Assembly: GCA_030762935.1 (NCBI GenBank)
Contig: CM060883.1
Span: forward strand, 90,712,001 to 90,776,000
Length of the DNA stretch: 64,000 nucleotides
Direction of reading: 5' to 3'
DNA from: Hymenopus coronatus
Taxonomy: Eukaryota; Arthropoda; Insecta; Mantodea; Hymenopodidae
Position numbers and translations under genes: made by a program. Position 1 is the stretch's first letter. Every line of letters starts with the position of its first letter. The notes under the pieces are model-generated. The model was not told the DNA's origin. It saw nothing but the letters and a program-made list of their open reading frames with translations, and searched no databases. Shown here piece by piece: positions 26,900 through 40,439 of the stretch.

Positions 26900-28043
26900 T
26901 TCTTGACCCACTTTCACCGTTTCCCCACACCCTCCCATCCCATAATCTCCCCCCCCCCCCATACAACAGCACTCCCGCTGTCTACATAACACTAACTTTT
27001 ATAGCTAGGTTTTTAATTCAATACTAAAAGACTTAGGTTTTTGACTGAAGGTTTTATACGATAGTTTGAACTCCTTCGATGTCCACAAAGTGGGGGAGAT
27101 TCCTTTTTTCCTATATACGCGCGCATATCCACAGCTATTGGTAAACTTCTTAGAATTTGTACACACCCTTTTTCAACTATTTTCTATTTTATTTTTGGAG
27201 GATGGAGGGTATTGAACTAAGCCCCACTTACTGTAAGAGACATCCGCTTAATCGTTCCTACATCTTTTGCTTTTATTTTAGGTGATTGTTACGTTACAGT
27301 TCAAGTTAGTTTTCAGGATAGCTTTTTTTTTTTTATTCCTAAGGCATTTTTTTTCTTCCAAGAGGTTTTAGTTCAGGTTGAATAAATTACTCTGCCATGT
27401 TCATCGAACAACAGCCCGGGGATGCCTCATTGATATGCATTCCGTATCGCCGTACCTGATGTCCTCAATTTTTAAAAACATTCAATAGAGTCTAACTTTC
27501 AGTTATCATTATTTTTCTCAGGTCTTATTATGCTGACGGCTATGGAACTCCACCTTACTTAAGATGATCATTTTAAAGATAGGGAAGCTGGGCTAGGTCA
27601 AAGAATGCCCATATTTTCTCAGGTGTTATTAAGCTGTCAGCTACGGAACTCCAACCTTACTTAAGACGATTATTTTAATAATAGGGAAGGTGGACTAGGA
27701 CAGAGGATGAGAGGCACTTAATTTACAACATCTAGACACTGTTCTTGTTTTTTTGGTATTTTTTAATATTGGGCCAGGCTTCTACATGGCGGAGGATAAA
27801 TATCATCCAACATGAAGACAGGATCTTGTTTTTTGGCATTCTTTGTATGGAATGCGGATGGTCATGCATTTAGTTCACATACTTTTCTGTCTCTTGTTCA
27901 CTCTCTCAATATCTCTCTCTCTCTCTCTCTCTCTCTCTCCACACACACGCACGCATACACGAAAACATCCACAACCCCCCTTCCCCGTTTCTTATCGGTC
28001 GTGGAACTCGCAACACGCCTCCCATAACCCCTCTTCGTAATGT

Positions 28044-28078
<35 letters not shown>

Positions 28079-28456
28079 CTCAACCAACGTTACACGGTTC
28101 GAAAACCGTACATGGGTTTAAAAACATATGCTCTTATAAATGAGCGGTTTTAAAAACAAGCACTTTCTGACGCCAAAACCGTCAATTCATCCTACTGCCT
28201 CTGAAGCCCTTTTTACTGCGGATGAATTTTGGGCTGGTTTTACTGTTCTGTAGTTAAAGAGGTGAAAATATGCATACAGTTACTAACGACAAATAGTAAG
28301 CTTTCTCCCTGTATTATATCATAAAGCGTAAGATGTGTACAAAGTCTTATTACACAAATACTGTACTTCTCGTTACAGCAGCCAATCTATATCAAATTCC
28401 TAACGTCTTTCGAGATATTTGGTTTCAGTTTTAAAATACTTATACCCTTTATTTTC
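26900..28456. other. Non-coding region with small repeats
   Basis: No gene is supported. It holds a ~105-bp direct duplication (about 27515-27610 and 27615-27710, sharing TATGGAACTCCA/TACGGAACTCCA and CTTACTTAAGA), a C-run near 26950, and CT microsatellites at about 27910-27940 and 28042-28066, followed by AT. Confidence 0.6.
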
Positions 28457-29260
28457 TCTACATATACTGTGCACAGAGGGCATTGAATTCCACCCAAAAA
28501 TTTCATACCAAGATTGCACCGGAAATAGACGTTTCAGAGTCCCCATAATCCCCCAAAAATAGTGTTTTTAGAAAAAGGTCCATGTTCATGTTTCAGTGAA
28601 TATGGTAACCCAAAAACGAACGACCAGTAAAAAAGCTAAACTTGGTATAAAAGTTTAGGTTCTTTCAAGTATGCGTCTCAAGGATTTTGAGATACGTTTC
28701 CTCCAGCGATTTTAATTAAAATATCGTACATTAAAGTGTTTACATGGCCAAGAAAATGTATATGTTAAATTTTCTGGGATTAGCCTATGAAGACATTTTA
28801 CTCTGGATGAACTTTGCCTAAATTTGTACAGCTGGTAAACCGTAAGAGATAGACAAAGACTTACTTAACAAACTATGTAGAGCTCGTTAAAACACAATTT
28901 AAGTTATATACATTTTTTTCGTGGAGTTGACCATTTTTTAGATATTCTTTGTTGTTGGTTTCAGTTTTAAAATACTTTTCTCATATGGGAATGTGTCAGC
29001 GTCTGGTCATACAAACAAAGGTACTTCAATAACATAGCAATATTTGACTATTTAAAATAGCTTTTAAAATATTTGACTATCACCTTAACCTATGGTATTG
29101 CCTTATTTCCCTTCAACTTATAAGGAAGCAAGTAATAAGACAATTTCTGGTAATGTTTTCTCCATTAGCATGACGTAGATAGAAGAATAAGGTTTTTAAC
29201 AATCATTTTTACAGAGATTTAGAGAAAGGCATGTGAATGGAAGACATCAGATTTTTTCAA
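28457..29260 (+). repeat. 0.8-0.9-kb interspersed element, forward copy A
   Basis: It shares with the other copies the 5' block (GGCATTGAATTCCACCCAAAAATTTC), the AAACCGTAAGAGATAGACAAA block, and the 3' end (CATGTGAATGGAAGACATCAG). It is diverged and the first bases are degraded. No coding capacity. Confidence 0.75.
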
Positions 29261-29524
29261 ACGTGAACTCGTTATTCACTAATGTTTCTCCTGACCAAGG
29301 AAAGCCTATACACCTATAAGGAAACATATTATAGAACCATTGCTAGAAATGGTTATAGCAGTAAGGAGTTGTTGAATGGGTCAAGACATGAAGTGAAATG
29401 AATATTTAAGTATACTATGCTCTTGGTTATTTGAAAACTGGAAGCATTTCCATTCCATCCACGATTTATTCTTGCCGATACATATGAGAATACTACTTAA
29501 TTACTTTCTGTATCTTGCAATGTG

Positions 29525-30393
29525 TTTTACTTCCTCTAGCGCGTATGTACAGTGCAAAAAGTAGGTAGGGGAAGTATGTATTGCACCCAAAAAGTCAATA
29601 CCGAGATTTCACCGGGAATGCACGTTTTGAGGAACCTGAATGGAAAAAGAAAGAATTTTTAGAAAAACTTCCGGTGTATATGTAATGTGTATCTGTGGAA
29701 CAACATAACTCAAAAACGAAAAGACGGTTAAATACAAATTTGGTATTTAAGTTCAGAATCTCCCAAGGATGCGATATGAAGATTTTCGGGAAAACTCCCC
29801 TAACCCGAATGGAAATATGATATTTTTATGACAAATGATACTTCCGGGGAATAGCCTCTGAAGAGCTTTTCATTCTGGATGAAATTAGTTTCCGAGATAT
29901 TCCTTACTATTGGTTTCTATTTGAGAATACTAACACTTTTTCTCAAACACAGACATACAAAGAGAACGGAATTTCAATTGTTTCATATAGTGACCATAGT
30001 GACCACTAGTGTATTCCCTTGTTATCCTTCTACTTACAAGAAAGCAAGTAACATCATTTCTGTTAATATTTATCTCGGCGAGCATGGTGTAGATAAACAA
30101 ATAATCTTTTGTAAGCACAGTTTGTACAGAAACTGAATTTAACACATTAGGATTTTTGTTTCTTTTGGTCGATCTAACCGTTTCCGAAACATTCCCTTCA
30201 ACGGGTAGTCCTTATGTATTCCATATCTCTTTTGTTTTATTATATATAATACAACTGACTGTCACATCTTATAAAACTGTCATATTAAATTTCAGTTCTG
30301 TTTCCATGTCCAGGATTGATTAGGAAGAACAAAATGTTATGCTTGTTTGTAGAACAAATGAAGCAGGTGATGTGAATGGAACACGTCAGATTT
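29525..30393 (+). repeat. 0.8-0.9-kb interspersed element, forward copy B
   Basis: Starts CTTCCTCTAGCGCGTATGTAC and ends GATGTGAATGGAACACGTCAG. It has the diagnostic CTCAAAAACGAAAAGACGGT and CAAGGATGCGA blocks. It directly abuts the next copy. Confidence 0.8.
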
Positions 30394-31227
30394 TTACTTT
30401 CTCTACACGTACCATATGATGGTATAGAGAAGGTATTGTATTCCACTTAAAAATTCGATACCGAGATTTCACCGAAAATATATATTTTATGATCCTCTGT
30501 ATCCAGAAAAAGCATTTTTAGAAAAAGGTCCACGTGAGTGTATTCGTGTCCATGTACCTGTGAACACGATAACTCAAAAACGAAAATTCCGTTAAATACC
30601 AAACTTGATAGTTTAGTCTTCCAAGGATGCGACACAAAGATTTTGAAATAAACATCTGCACCCCAAATTACCCTTTACATAAAAAAATATTAGAATATTT
30701 TGATTTTCTCACAAATAGGTTTAAAGATTTTGAATAAAATACCGTATATAGAATATATTTACATGACAAATAAAATGTATATTTTGAATTTTATGGGAAT
30801 AGCCTCTAAAGACTCTTTATTCTGAATGGATTTTGCTGAATTTTGCGTAACTGTTAAACCGTAAAGGATAGACAAAAGCTTACTTAATAAAAAATGTCAA
30901 TTTTGATAAACACAATTTATGTCAATTTCGTGGAATTGACCATTTCTGAATTATTTCTTGTTATTTGTTTCACATTTAAAATACCTAAAAAATATTCTCA
31001 CACGGAAAGCTGTAAACTCCTAGCCATGCATAGAAAAGGATTTCAATCACATGGCAACCAGCTTTGAAACAAATGACTGTCGGTTTAGCCTAGTTTATTT
31101 CTTTAATTCCCCTCTACTTATAAGGAGCCAAGTATTAAGGCCCTTTCTGCAAATGTTTATCTCGATTAACATGAATTCGATAGAAAAGTAAGCTTATTAG
31201 TAAAAATTTGTTACAGAGATGTAGAGA
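30394..31227 (+). repeat. 0.8-0.9-kb interspersed element, forward copy C, interrupted
   Basis: Starts ATTTTTACTTTCTCTACACG directly after copy B. It runs to ACAGAGATGTAGAGAA, where the mariner derivative begins, so the 3' terminus is missing or displaced. Confidence 0.8.
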
Positions 31228-31913
31228 AGTAACGAGCCGTTTGACATAACTAAGTAATAACGAAACATATCAACACAAAATATTATTTACAAAGTTACAG
31301 TACCTTATTCTATTTCTCAACGTAATCTCCATTCTGTCTACATATTTATTGTCACGCGATTCCAGTTTTTAATGCTGAGACTATACTTTTCTACCGCCAA
31401 AGAGCTTATTCATTTTTTAAATGCACAAATGTTCAGCTAATCGAATTTTATAGGCAAATAACGCTAGTGTGATGTGATAATGCAATGAACGAGTCTTCAG
31501 TGAGGAAATGGCGTATAATTAATTTACGTGTAATCAAGGAACAACCAGTGTGCCCGACGAAGACCATAGTGGAAGTCCATCAATCGTTATCGAGGAATTC
31601 AAAGTAAATGTTGGTGAAAGAATTAAAAAAAAACGGTATTTCACTTTGGTCACCATACATGACTTTTTGGGTGGAAATGATTTCGCAACCGAAGAAAACT
31701 TCAACATCTTGGCTCATATCTTTAACGGTGGAAGAACATAACATAGACATTGACACACCGGTACCACGTGACAATACATACCTTGATAGTAATAGTGATT
31801 ACGTTGAGAAACAGAGTGAAGTATTGTAATTTTGTAAATAAAGTTTGGTATTCATATATTTCGTTATTATTTAGTTATGTCAAACTTTCATTACTTTTTG
31901 GATCGCCCTCGTA
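31228..31913 (-). mobile_element. Mariner-like element, internally deleted (copy 1)
   Basis: The right terminus ATTACTTTTTGGATCGCCCTCGTA is the inverted counterpart of TACGAGGGCGATACAAAAAG at copy 4. The left terminus is truncated. Plus-strand remnants read DEDHSGSPSIVIEEFK (mariner HTH-region similarity, DExxSGxPS) and, near the other end, a DYVEK motif like the mariner C-terminus. The catalytic middle is deleted. It is related to copies at 35726, 38410 and 48126. Confidence 0.7.
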
Positions 31914-32389
31914 GAATTTGCATTAATACATATTAATTTTTAATGGACAAGTAAACAAAATCATGTTTCGTCCGAGAGAAGTAGAGAGATCATGAAACAT
32001 TACCCGCACCTAATTGCACAAAATAATTCTATTCACAACTTCGTGTGGTTGTAAATCTGAGTATATCTTATACTGTCTAATTATTTCAGAACTTTAGTGG
32101 TATTCCAAGCCAAACCAAATTCTTGAATCCTGTGCAAGCTTTTTCAAATATTTCTTTGAACTGCATTTTCTCCGACGTCATAGAGTTTCTCCTCGGCGAT
32201 TGACCTCAGATTCTTTATCATAAGTAAATCCTCGAGTGTATTCATTTCGTGTTTGATAAGACAATTCAGCGAAATAGACTATTATAACATATAGGAAGGG
32301 AACTTTTATTAGGTTATGTTTGTAATACTTATGTTAGTTCTCAAATGCTAGATGACGCATTCAATAATGTTTATTTACCGAATGTTTTG

Positions 32390-32457
<68 letters not shown>

Positions 32458-33048
32458 ACTACCTCCTGAATAATATTATGCCAACCGTGCCCACACCAAA
32501 TGTACGAATATCGATAGCAACAATAGAAATAGGGAACGATTATATTATTTCAACTTTTAATAAGGAATACATGAAAAGGAAACAAATGTTCTTTTATTTC
32601 AGTTTATCTTATACGTGAGGAATAAAAATAACTGCTATTTTCACTCCTTTTTTTAATTAAATACATTATGAACTGGATAAAACCTTAAATAAACATTGTA
32701 ACTGAATTAATTGAAAGTGCAGTTGTGAAACTGGTGGTATTAAAAGTTAAGGTTCGCTGACTGAATTGTCACCTTACTACCAATAACCAACACAGGAAAT
32801 TAAACAAACGAATGTCAGGTGTGACAAGATTTCAAAGAAATGAACATCAGTTGCGATAAGATGTTTCGACAATATCGCTCCAGTCAGATGACCGCGATTG
32901 GTTGAAATTTCCTAATCTCGGCCATTGCACTGGCGTTTTAATAGTTGAGCTAAATTGTGAAAATAGATGAATTCACAAGGTTCTGCATTATTTGTCTGTG
33001 AGGTGCACGAACGGCGAGGACTTGTGTTAAACGAAATGCAGAACTCAA
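31914..33048. other. No gene seen; (CTTT)n microsatellite
   Basis: AT-rich sequence. A pure (CTTT)n run of about 16 units occupies ~32389-32456. No coding or element signal was otherwise recognised. Confidence 0.6.
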
Positions 33049-33180
33049 CGGGGTTATTTCAAGATAAAATACTCTAGAGAAGGACCTTCGTTTTACCTCT
33101 CTCTATGAGCGTGAATCGTTGACAAGCAAGAGGGGTAAAACGAAGGTCGCTCCCACAGGTTTTAACTTGAAATAGCCCCG
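33049..33180. mobile_element. 132-bp foldback/MITE-like element
   Basis: The ends CGGGGTTATTTCAAG (33049-33063) and CTTGAAATAGCCCCG (33166-33180) are inverted repeats with one mismatch. The pairing continues inward: ACCTTCGTTTTACC and GGTAAAACGAAGGT. The whole segment can fold into one imperfect hairpin. Confidence 0.75.
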
Positions 33181-35725
33181 ATAAGTTCCGCAACCCTTTT
33201 AAGGGTATGTATGACTGAAATCCATGAAAAATAATAACAAATTAACTTTTTTATTTTAATCCTATAAAATAATTTAAACATTTCTGAATATGAAAAGGTA
33301 TAATTGATCATCAGGCGCCTTTTTAAATGTCTTAACTGGAAGTACAGCAAAGCATTAGAAGTGAAACTGTATGGATTTGTCAAGAAAATTTCAGTTCCAC
33401 GAAATCTCATTCGCATAATCCAAAGTAAAAAATTAAATTGTGCAGAAGAAAAACAACAATGCGTGAAGAAAGGGACGGAAAATGCAGCAGCGGAAGTGAG
33501 GAAAAGGAAACCTGAGGGTGCAGCTTACCAACCCGTTAGGTTTTAATGTAAAACATGCATTCAAATATTTCCTTGTTTTCTCGGTATTGACATTTGCAGC
33601 ATATTTCTTCCTGTAAAACGTTCCTTGCAAATCAGTTTTAAGGCAAAAAACAAAGCTCATTCATAAGTTTAAACATGTTTTGAGCGAGACACAGAGGAAC
33701 TTAGGGAAATTTAAAAAAAGTAAAGCTATTGTGAAACTAAGGTTAAAATATTAGCATTTTTTTTTTTTTTTTTTTCATTTTTAGTGACGTGACAAAACAT
33801 AAATTTGACCACAGTCTCCAAACCATAGAGCGAAATGGGTGAAATTTGCACTGTAACGTATTTGCATTATATTACATCTGTGGTATAAATGTCCAAAAGC
33901 TATCATTATTATGTGGAATTTTAAATTTGCAGTCATACATAACCGTAACGCATGAAGCGATATATGCACAAGTCGGATACAGGGTAGTTGAGACATCAGG
34001 TACATCGCCACATTACTTCTGCACGTAAAGATTTAAAGTGTTCAAGTATATGGAAATGTTGTCATTATACAGCACTAGCGTCAGAACCCACTTAGCGGCT
34101 TAGGGTGAAGAGGGAAAGTGGAGGTGCAGCAGAACCTGTTAGCATCAACTCTGTTACACATAACATGGACGTAACGTGTGGCGTTACGAGACAAGATATT
34201 TACGTCGGCGCTAGTCCCAGCCGAAGCGCTAACTGCGATCTCCATGTGCACATTTCAAGAAATTGTCATCCTTGGAACTGGGCGGAGTCAACTTCGAGCC
34301 GCGCATGCCCAGATACACCCCACAGACAGAACGCAAGACCTCGGTGGCTAGCGTGCATCCACGCCAGTCTTCCAGGGAGCGACGCAATGGGTGAGCGTCT
34401 TGGATAGCAGCGTGGTATCAGTCGTATCGCGTAGCTCTGGTGCGAGCATATGTCGATTCTCTAAATGCATTTTTACTTTCTTTGTACATTATGCATTTAA
34501 CTTGACAAAATGTTCAAACTCGCTCGTATCTAGAAAAGCGTTAATCGTCCAGAACCAGCCAAGGGCATTACAGGCTCACTTTTGTAAAGTCTATACAAAC
34601 ATTACCTATTCAAGAATTGTGTTGCCTTGGACTTTAATTTTGGGGAAATGTATACGGTGTAGTTTTAATTGTGAATATTGTGTTCACTTCAAAGTAATTG
34701 TGTTGAATTTGGATTCTGATTTTAATTTTAAGCAAGTTCACCTACTTCGTGTCTTTATCCCTGTGTATATCCATCCTCTGGGCATTATTCTTAGTTGTAC
34801 CTTCCACAACTTAAATTATATCAGTGATTTTAACGACGGTTAGGGTCTAGTGTACAAATGCATACAATTGAAGGCTCTGTATAATCAATCTTGTGCTGCC
34901 AGTTTATTTCAAAAGAACATGTTCTTAAAATATTAGAACTGTAAATGTATATAGTTTATAGTTGGTTTTGTTTGAAAAAAAAAAACAGTAAATAAACACC
35001 TCTTCACAGCACGGAACACCTAAGTCAGTTTTAATTTTCTTAATCTTTTGCAATCTACACGGAAATATTTAAATAAATTTGATGACAACTCCATGTTAAA
35101 CACTTTAGGCCTGCTAGTTTTCTGAGAAAATAACACAAAAACTCAGAATTTAGAATAAAATGTTGATTATTCCACATTACTGTTCTTTTATAAAATTAAG
35201 CGTATTTAATATAAAAACAGTAAATTGGGAAACTATAGCTTCATTTTCTGTGAGGAAGGGATTGTAATGTGCACTTTCCTGAGATTTTCTCCGGATTTCA
35301 GTAGTGTGTTTCCTTAAATCCGATCATCGGAATACAGAATTAGCGCAATAAATACACCAATAAACCTTCTTCTTTGGTTATTTAACTTCCTGTATGGTGG
35401 GTTAACAGCCCACCCTTCAGGACCTACAAACCAGCACCTGGGTTAATATTTCTATTGCGCTCTAGACCAGACATAGTAGCCAAGATAAGCAATCAGTCCA
35501 ATGCTTTGCAATGCCCGCTATGAGAATGACGAAAATAATACATAAAATGAAGGCGGAATATATGAAAAGAAACGTGATTAAGGAGCAGGTGGAAAGAATG
35601 GAGGGGAAACCGGAGATATCGGAGTATAGACACCGCTTTGTCCAGCACAAATCTCATATCTCCTATCTTCTGGAATCGGCTCGATTTGGTGAGAGGAGAA
35701 CGACTGTCCACCCACCCTAATCAAA
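33181..35725. other. Unassigned region with a GC-richer patch
   Basis: There is a poly-T run at 33758-33777. Around 34180-34440 the composition becomes GC-richer with CpGs (GTCGGCGCTAGTCCCAGCCG, GAGCCGCGCATGCCCAGATA), and an ATGGGTGAG-like donor context occurs at 34387. This could be a 5' exon or LTR of something, but no protein similarity is visible. The A-run near 34975 followed by AGTAAATAAACACC may be a retrotransposed 3' end. Confidence 0.4.
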
Positions 35726-36419
35726 TACAGGGTTATTCAGAAAGTAACGAACGATTTGGCACAACTAATAAAAACGAAGGATATCAACACAAAACTTTGT
35801 TTACAATGTTCCAGTGCCTTAGTCCATTTTTCAACCTAATCACTATTACTATCAAGGTATTTGTTGTCACGTAGTACCGCTTTTTCAATGCAGATGATTT
35901 ACTCTTCCCCCGCCAAAGATCTGAGCCAAGATATCACTGTCACTTTGAGGTCTTCATTGGTTGGGAAATATCCACCCAAAAAGTAATTTATCGGGTACAA
36001 ACTCAAACACAGGTTTTTCTACATTTGCTTCCAACTCCTCCATAACGAATGATGAACTTCCACTCCGGTCTTTATCGTATACACTGGTTCTTCTTGGACT
36101 ACTCGTATATTATGTGATATTTCCTCACTGAAGACTCGTTCAATTACATTATCACCATACACTTGCGTTATTTGCCTATAAATTGCGATTGGCCCAACAT
36201 TTTATGCATTCAAAAAACCAAATAACCTCTATAGCGGGAGAAAAGTATACCATCACATTGAAAAACTAGTACCAGGTGGCAATACATGCCTTGATAGCAA
36301 TGGAGAAAACGTTGAGAAATAGAGTAAGATAGTGTAACTTTGTAAATGTTTTGTGTTGATAACTTTCATTATCATTTAGTAATGGCAAATCGTTCATTAC
36401 TTTCTGGATGACCCTCGCA
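35726..36419 (+). mobile_element. Mariner-like element, internally deleted (copy 2)
   Basis: Termini CAGGGTTATTCAGAAAGTAA and TTACTTTCTGGATGACCCTCG. Same internal sequence blocks as copies 1, 3 and 4 (CGATTTGGCACAACTAATAA; GTAACTTTGTAAATG). No functional transposase remains. Confidence 0.7.
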
Positions 36420-37082
36420 GAAAAACAAAAGTTGTTCTATGTTACCTGATTCACATTCTTCTAGTTAAACTTTTTGCTAAGACTGTGAAGATTTTATTAC
36501 GCTATACATATTAATGCCTGCTTTAAAACTTGTTGAACCCGGAGTGTATTTTAGCCGTATATATCAAATGTATTCAACACTTTAAAGAATCACTAACTCT
36601 ACAAAAACAACTTAATCACTGGTTTTTCATTATAGCCATAAGTTATATTGAATAATATAAGAATAATTATCCCAACATTATGGATCCTTTCATTATTTTT
36701 CTCTTTCCTTTTCTTTTTGTGCAGTTTATCTATTGTTGCATCCTAAAAAATGTTGAATTGTATCAAAATGGGAATATAGTAACATATCAATCTGAAATTC
36801 AGAAAAACAAATATGCGTAGCAGTGTCTAAGCATATGTTGTAGCAGGAGTTGGATAAAACAGGGTACTGAGATTTTCTCCGTTGGTGTGTGCTACCATCT
36901 TCTGTTCATTATACTAACTTCTTTGCCGACTATTTGAGCAGTAGTAGCAACCGACCTCGAGCACGTCTTCGTTCTCTGTATTTAAAATTTTGTTTTTAGT
37001 GTGTTGTATAATTTTTGGCTGTGAGTATATCTAGAAGAGTATCATTTGTGGATTTAAAAGTTAGTACACCATAAATTAAGCA
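36420..37082. other. No gene seen
   Basis: AT-rich DNA. The string AAAACAGGGTACTGAGATTTTCTCC (36855-36879 region) recurs in part at about 37176 and 37700 (AAAACGGGGTACTGA), probably remnants of one repeated or transposon-derived sequence. Confidence 0.5.
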
Positions 37083-37620
37083 TTGTTTGCTCTACACGGT
37101 GATTATGTTTCAAAGAAAACATGGCGTTGCTTTTATGGTGAGGTCCTTGTCTTCATAAAATGGCGCAGTCCGGTAAAACAGGGTACTACTGAGTTGGACA
37201 GAACATTTTTGCCTAGAACAAAAAGAAGAGAAGGACTCAACGGAAGAAGGAAAGGAAAGACGGCTATACTAATAAGTTCTCGTTACAAGGCGGAACTGAT
37301 TGCAGCTTCACAAAATGGAAAGACTGCCAAACGGAAACTTGCGATAGATTCTAACCATAATCGGAATTCTGCTGGTGATATTGAAAATAGAAATGGCGAG
37401 AGGCAGAAGAAGAAACCAAAGAAAGCTGCTGCAACACTGATCCGTGAGTCTTCGTCAGAAGATGAAGAAGACATAACACAGCTTGCAACGAGATTTGTTT
37501 CCAATTCGAGTCCGGGGAAGGGCGGATAAATGTTTAAAATGTGGGCTCAGAAAGAGTATGCTGTTGTAGACAATGTAGAGAATCAACCATATACATGTGA
37601 TTTTTGTGAATAGAATTAGA
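37083..37620 (+). pseudogene. Pogo/Tigger-like transposase C-terminal remnant
   Basis: An open frame of 148 codons is partly convincing: RRKGKTAILISSRYKAEL followed by a Lys-rich region and an acidic-Ser block (RESSSEDEEDI) are features of the C-terminal tail of pogo-type (DDE_1) transposases of insects. After the stop, another frame reads EYAVVDNVENQPYTCDFC, like the PHD-type zinc-finger end of those proteins. The catalytic core is absent. This is a fossil fragment; I am moderately sure. Confidence 0.5.
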
Positions 37621-38409
37621 ATAATGTTGCTTCATTTTAATATCCTTTACTATAGTTCTATATTAAAATCTACTATCCTGTTTTATCAGACTGGTTTGAT
37701 AAAACGGGGTACTGACATGACATCAGCAAATACCAATTATATCTGTTTGTATTCCATAGAATTAAGTTTTGCTATTATCAATTTGAAGCAAAAGGACCAG
37801 ACTCTTGTTCATTAAAAAATTGACGTAGAACTATATTTAGTTCATGTGATATCGTACTTTATTTGTTAAATATCCTGCTTTGTCCTACTCTCCCCTATAG
37901 CTAAATAATTACGCATAAATAGGAAAACAAGATATAATAGGGAAAATTTTAGAAGTTAAAGTTTACAAAAAATATAAGAAAACATGAGTAGGTAACATTT
38001 TCGGTATTAATAAGAAGATCTGTATTAGGTTTTATTTTTGAAAAATTAATATAAAAAGTGTCCAGCTGGTATTAACTTTTGATGTTTCATGCATATCTAA
38101 AAGTTTTTTGACCTTATAATGTATATTTAAGGGTAAAATTTAAAGTTTTTATTCATATTTCATTCGGTAATTTATTAAGCATGTATATATCCTCTTTCAA
38201 TCAATGTTTGCTGAATGCCCCACTTCGTGGACGAAGTATTTAATCAGAACAAGAGTGTAACCGAGTAAAGCACTCCTGGTGATTGAACTTGCTCGACCCT
38301 CACAAAAGTCTAATGCCACTCGGGGATGTACACATTTTGAGAAGTGCAGCTGTGTTCCGTTAAGTGTTCCCCAGCACTTTCTGCTTCTTACTCCTTTTCA
38401 ATGCTTTAT
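37621..38409. other. No gene seen
   Basis: AT-rich non-coding sequence between the pogo-like fragment and mariner copy 3. Confidence 0.5.
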
Positions 38410-39086
38410 TTTGAGGGTCATCCAGGACGTGACAGACGATTTGCCATAACTAAACAATAACGAAACATATCAACACAAAGGCTTGTTTACAAAGTTTCAG
38501 TACTTTAGTCTATTTTTAAAAGTAATCGCTATTACTATCAAGGTATTTATTATCACGTGGTACCGGTTTTTCAACGTTGATGTTATTCTGTCCCACCACT
38601 AAAGATATGAGCTAAGCTGTCACTGCTGCTGTGAGGTTGAGAAATCTCACCATCCAAAAACTCAAGTGAAACACTGGTTGTTTCTTAATTCTTCTATCAA
38701 CATTTGCTTTCATTTCCTCCATAACGATCGACGAACTTCCACTCCGGTCTTTATCCTACACACTGGTTCTTCTTTGATTAACACGTAAATTATGCATCAC
38801 TGAACATTCATTCTTTGCATTATCACCATACACTTGGGTTATTTGCCTATAAAGTACAATTGGCCGAACATTTTGGGCAAAAATCGAATAAGTTCCTTGG
38901 CGTCAGAAAAGCATAACATCGATATTGAAAAACTGGTACCACGTGACAGTAAATAGCTTATCAGATCGAAGACTGCATTGAGAAATAGAGTAGGTGCTGC
39001 AACTTTGTAAATAAAGTTTTGTGTTGATAGCTTTCGTTATCATTTAATTATGTCAAATCGTATGTCACTTTCTGGATGGCCTTCAG
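38410..39086 (+). mobile_element. Mariner-like element, internally deleted (copy 3)
   Basis: Termini GAGGGTCATCCAGGACGTGA and CACTTTCTGGATGGCCTTCA. It shares the internal CGATTTGCCATAACTAAACA and TGCAACTTTGTAAATAAAG blocks with the other copies. Confidence 0.7.
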
Positions 39087-39314
39087 ATAATATAACAGTA
39101 ATAAAATACAAAATTCAAGGTCCCTCATCCTTATAGCTTTTCAATGCTATACAGCCACACATAGTTCCTTATGCATTATAGTATTCTTATAAAAGTAATT
39201 CTTGTGTTACTAATACATCAGTCTCAAAACAGTAAGTGAACTTGATTAGCTTATACATTACGGAAAACAAAACACAGCAGGAGTCAAGATGGATTAAAAG
39301 GAGTCAAGATACCC

Positions 39315-40075
39315 CATTTATACTTTCTCTACACGTACTATGTTCAGAGTGTATAGAGAAGGTATTGCATTGTACCCAAAATTTCGATACCGAGATTTCA
39401 TCGGAAATAAATGTTTAGGATTCCCCTAAATTAAAAAAAAAATATTTAGAAAAAGGTCCCTGTGTGCGTGCGTGTGTGTGTGTTTGTGTGTGTGACTATA
39501 GACTGGACAGCATAGTGAAACGTGAAAAGTCCGTTAAATACCAAACTTGGTATTTAAGTGTGATATCTTCCAAGGATGCGACAGGAAGTTTTTGAAAAAA
39601 ATCCCCCCCCTTCAAACTACCCTTTACATGGAAAATGTCTCAAAAATGCCTTTAACAATTTTGATTAAAATACCTTATGGTGTAAGAAATGTTTATGGCA
39701 AACGAAATGTACATGTTGAATTTTCTGGGAATGGCCGCTGAAAACCTCTTCGTGACTTTTGTTTAATTGGCAAACTGTAAGAGAAATACAAAAAACTTAC
39801 TACACAAAAAGGTAGATCTCAAGAAGTCATTAAAACATACAATTATGCCATGTATAAATTTTTTGTTACATAGCGACCGGCTTTTAAAGGTGTATCGCTT
39901 TAACCCGTGCAGTTTCTCATTTCCTTTTTATTTACAAGGAAGTTAGTAATTACATTAATTCTTGCTATGTTTATCTCGATTTGCATGATGTAGCTAACAG
40001 ATCAATTTAATGAATAAAAGGTTTGTTTAGCGAACAGTTAGACGACATCATGTGAATGGAACTCATCAGATAGTT
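39315..40075 (+). repeat. 0.8-0.9-kb interspersed element, forward copy D
   Basis: Starts ACTTTCTCTACACGTAC and contains a TG microsatellite (39465-39493) at the same internal position as the CA/TG runs of other copies. It ends CATGTGAATGGAACTCATCAG. Confidence 0.85.
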
Positions 40076-40439
40076 TCTCTTCTACTCACAAGGAACCAAG
40101 TAATAAGGACAATTTCCGCTAAAGTTGATCATGAAGAAGAATAAGCTTTTTAACAATAACTTGTTACAGAGATGCAGAGAAAGATATGTGAATAGAACAC
40201 ATCAGGTTTTTCTTTCTCTTTCTTCCTTTCTATTCTCTGCCACTCTCTAATTCACTTGATGAACTTATATGTTATGTGATGTTTTGAACATCCGCAATAA
40301 AATTGATTTTTTCTGCCCAAATGGTAAAAATGAAAACACAATTAAAAAAGGAAAAAAGCTGACTTTCTCTAGCTATTTTGATAAAAGCGTTTTTGTCATC
40401 CTAAATCAATTACCCGAAGTAGAAATGGTTTTATTACTT

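Noticed and set aside
34391..34843. 150-aa plus-strand ORF
   Set aside because: Composition is compatible with chance in AT-rich DNA. No domain, signal or neighbour supports it.
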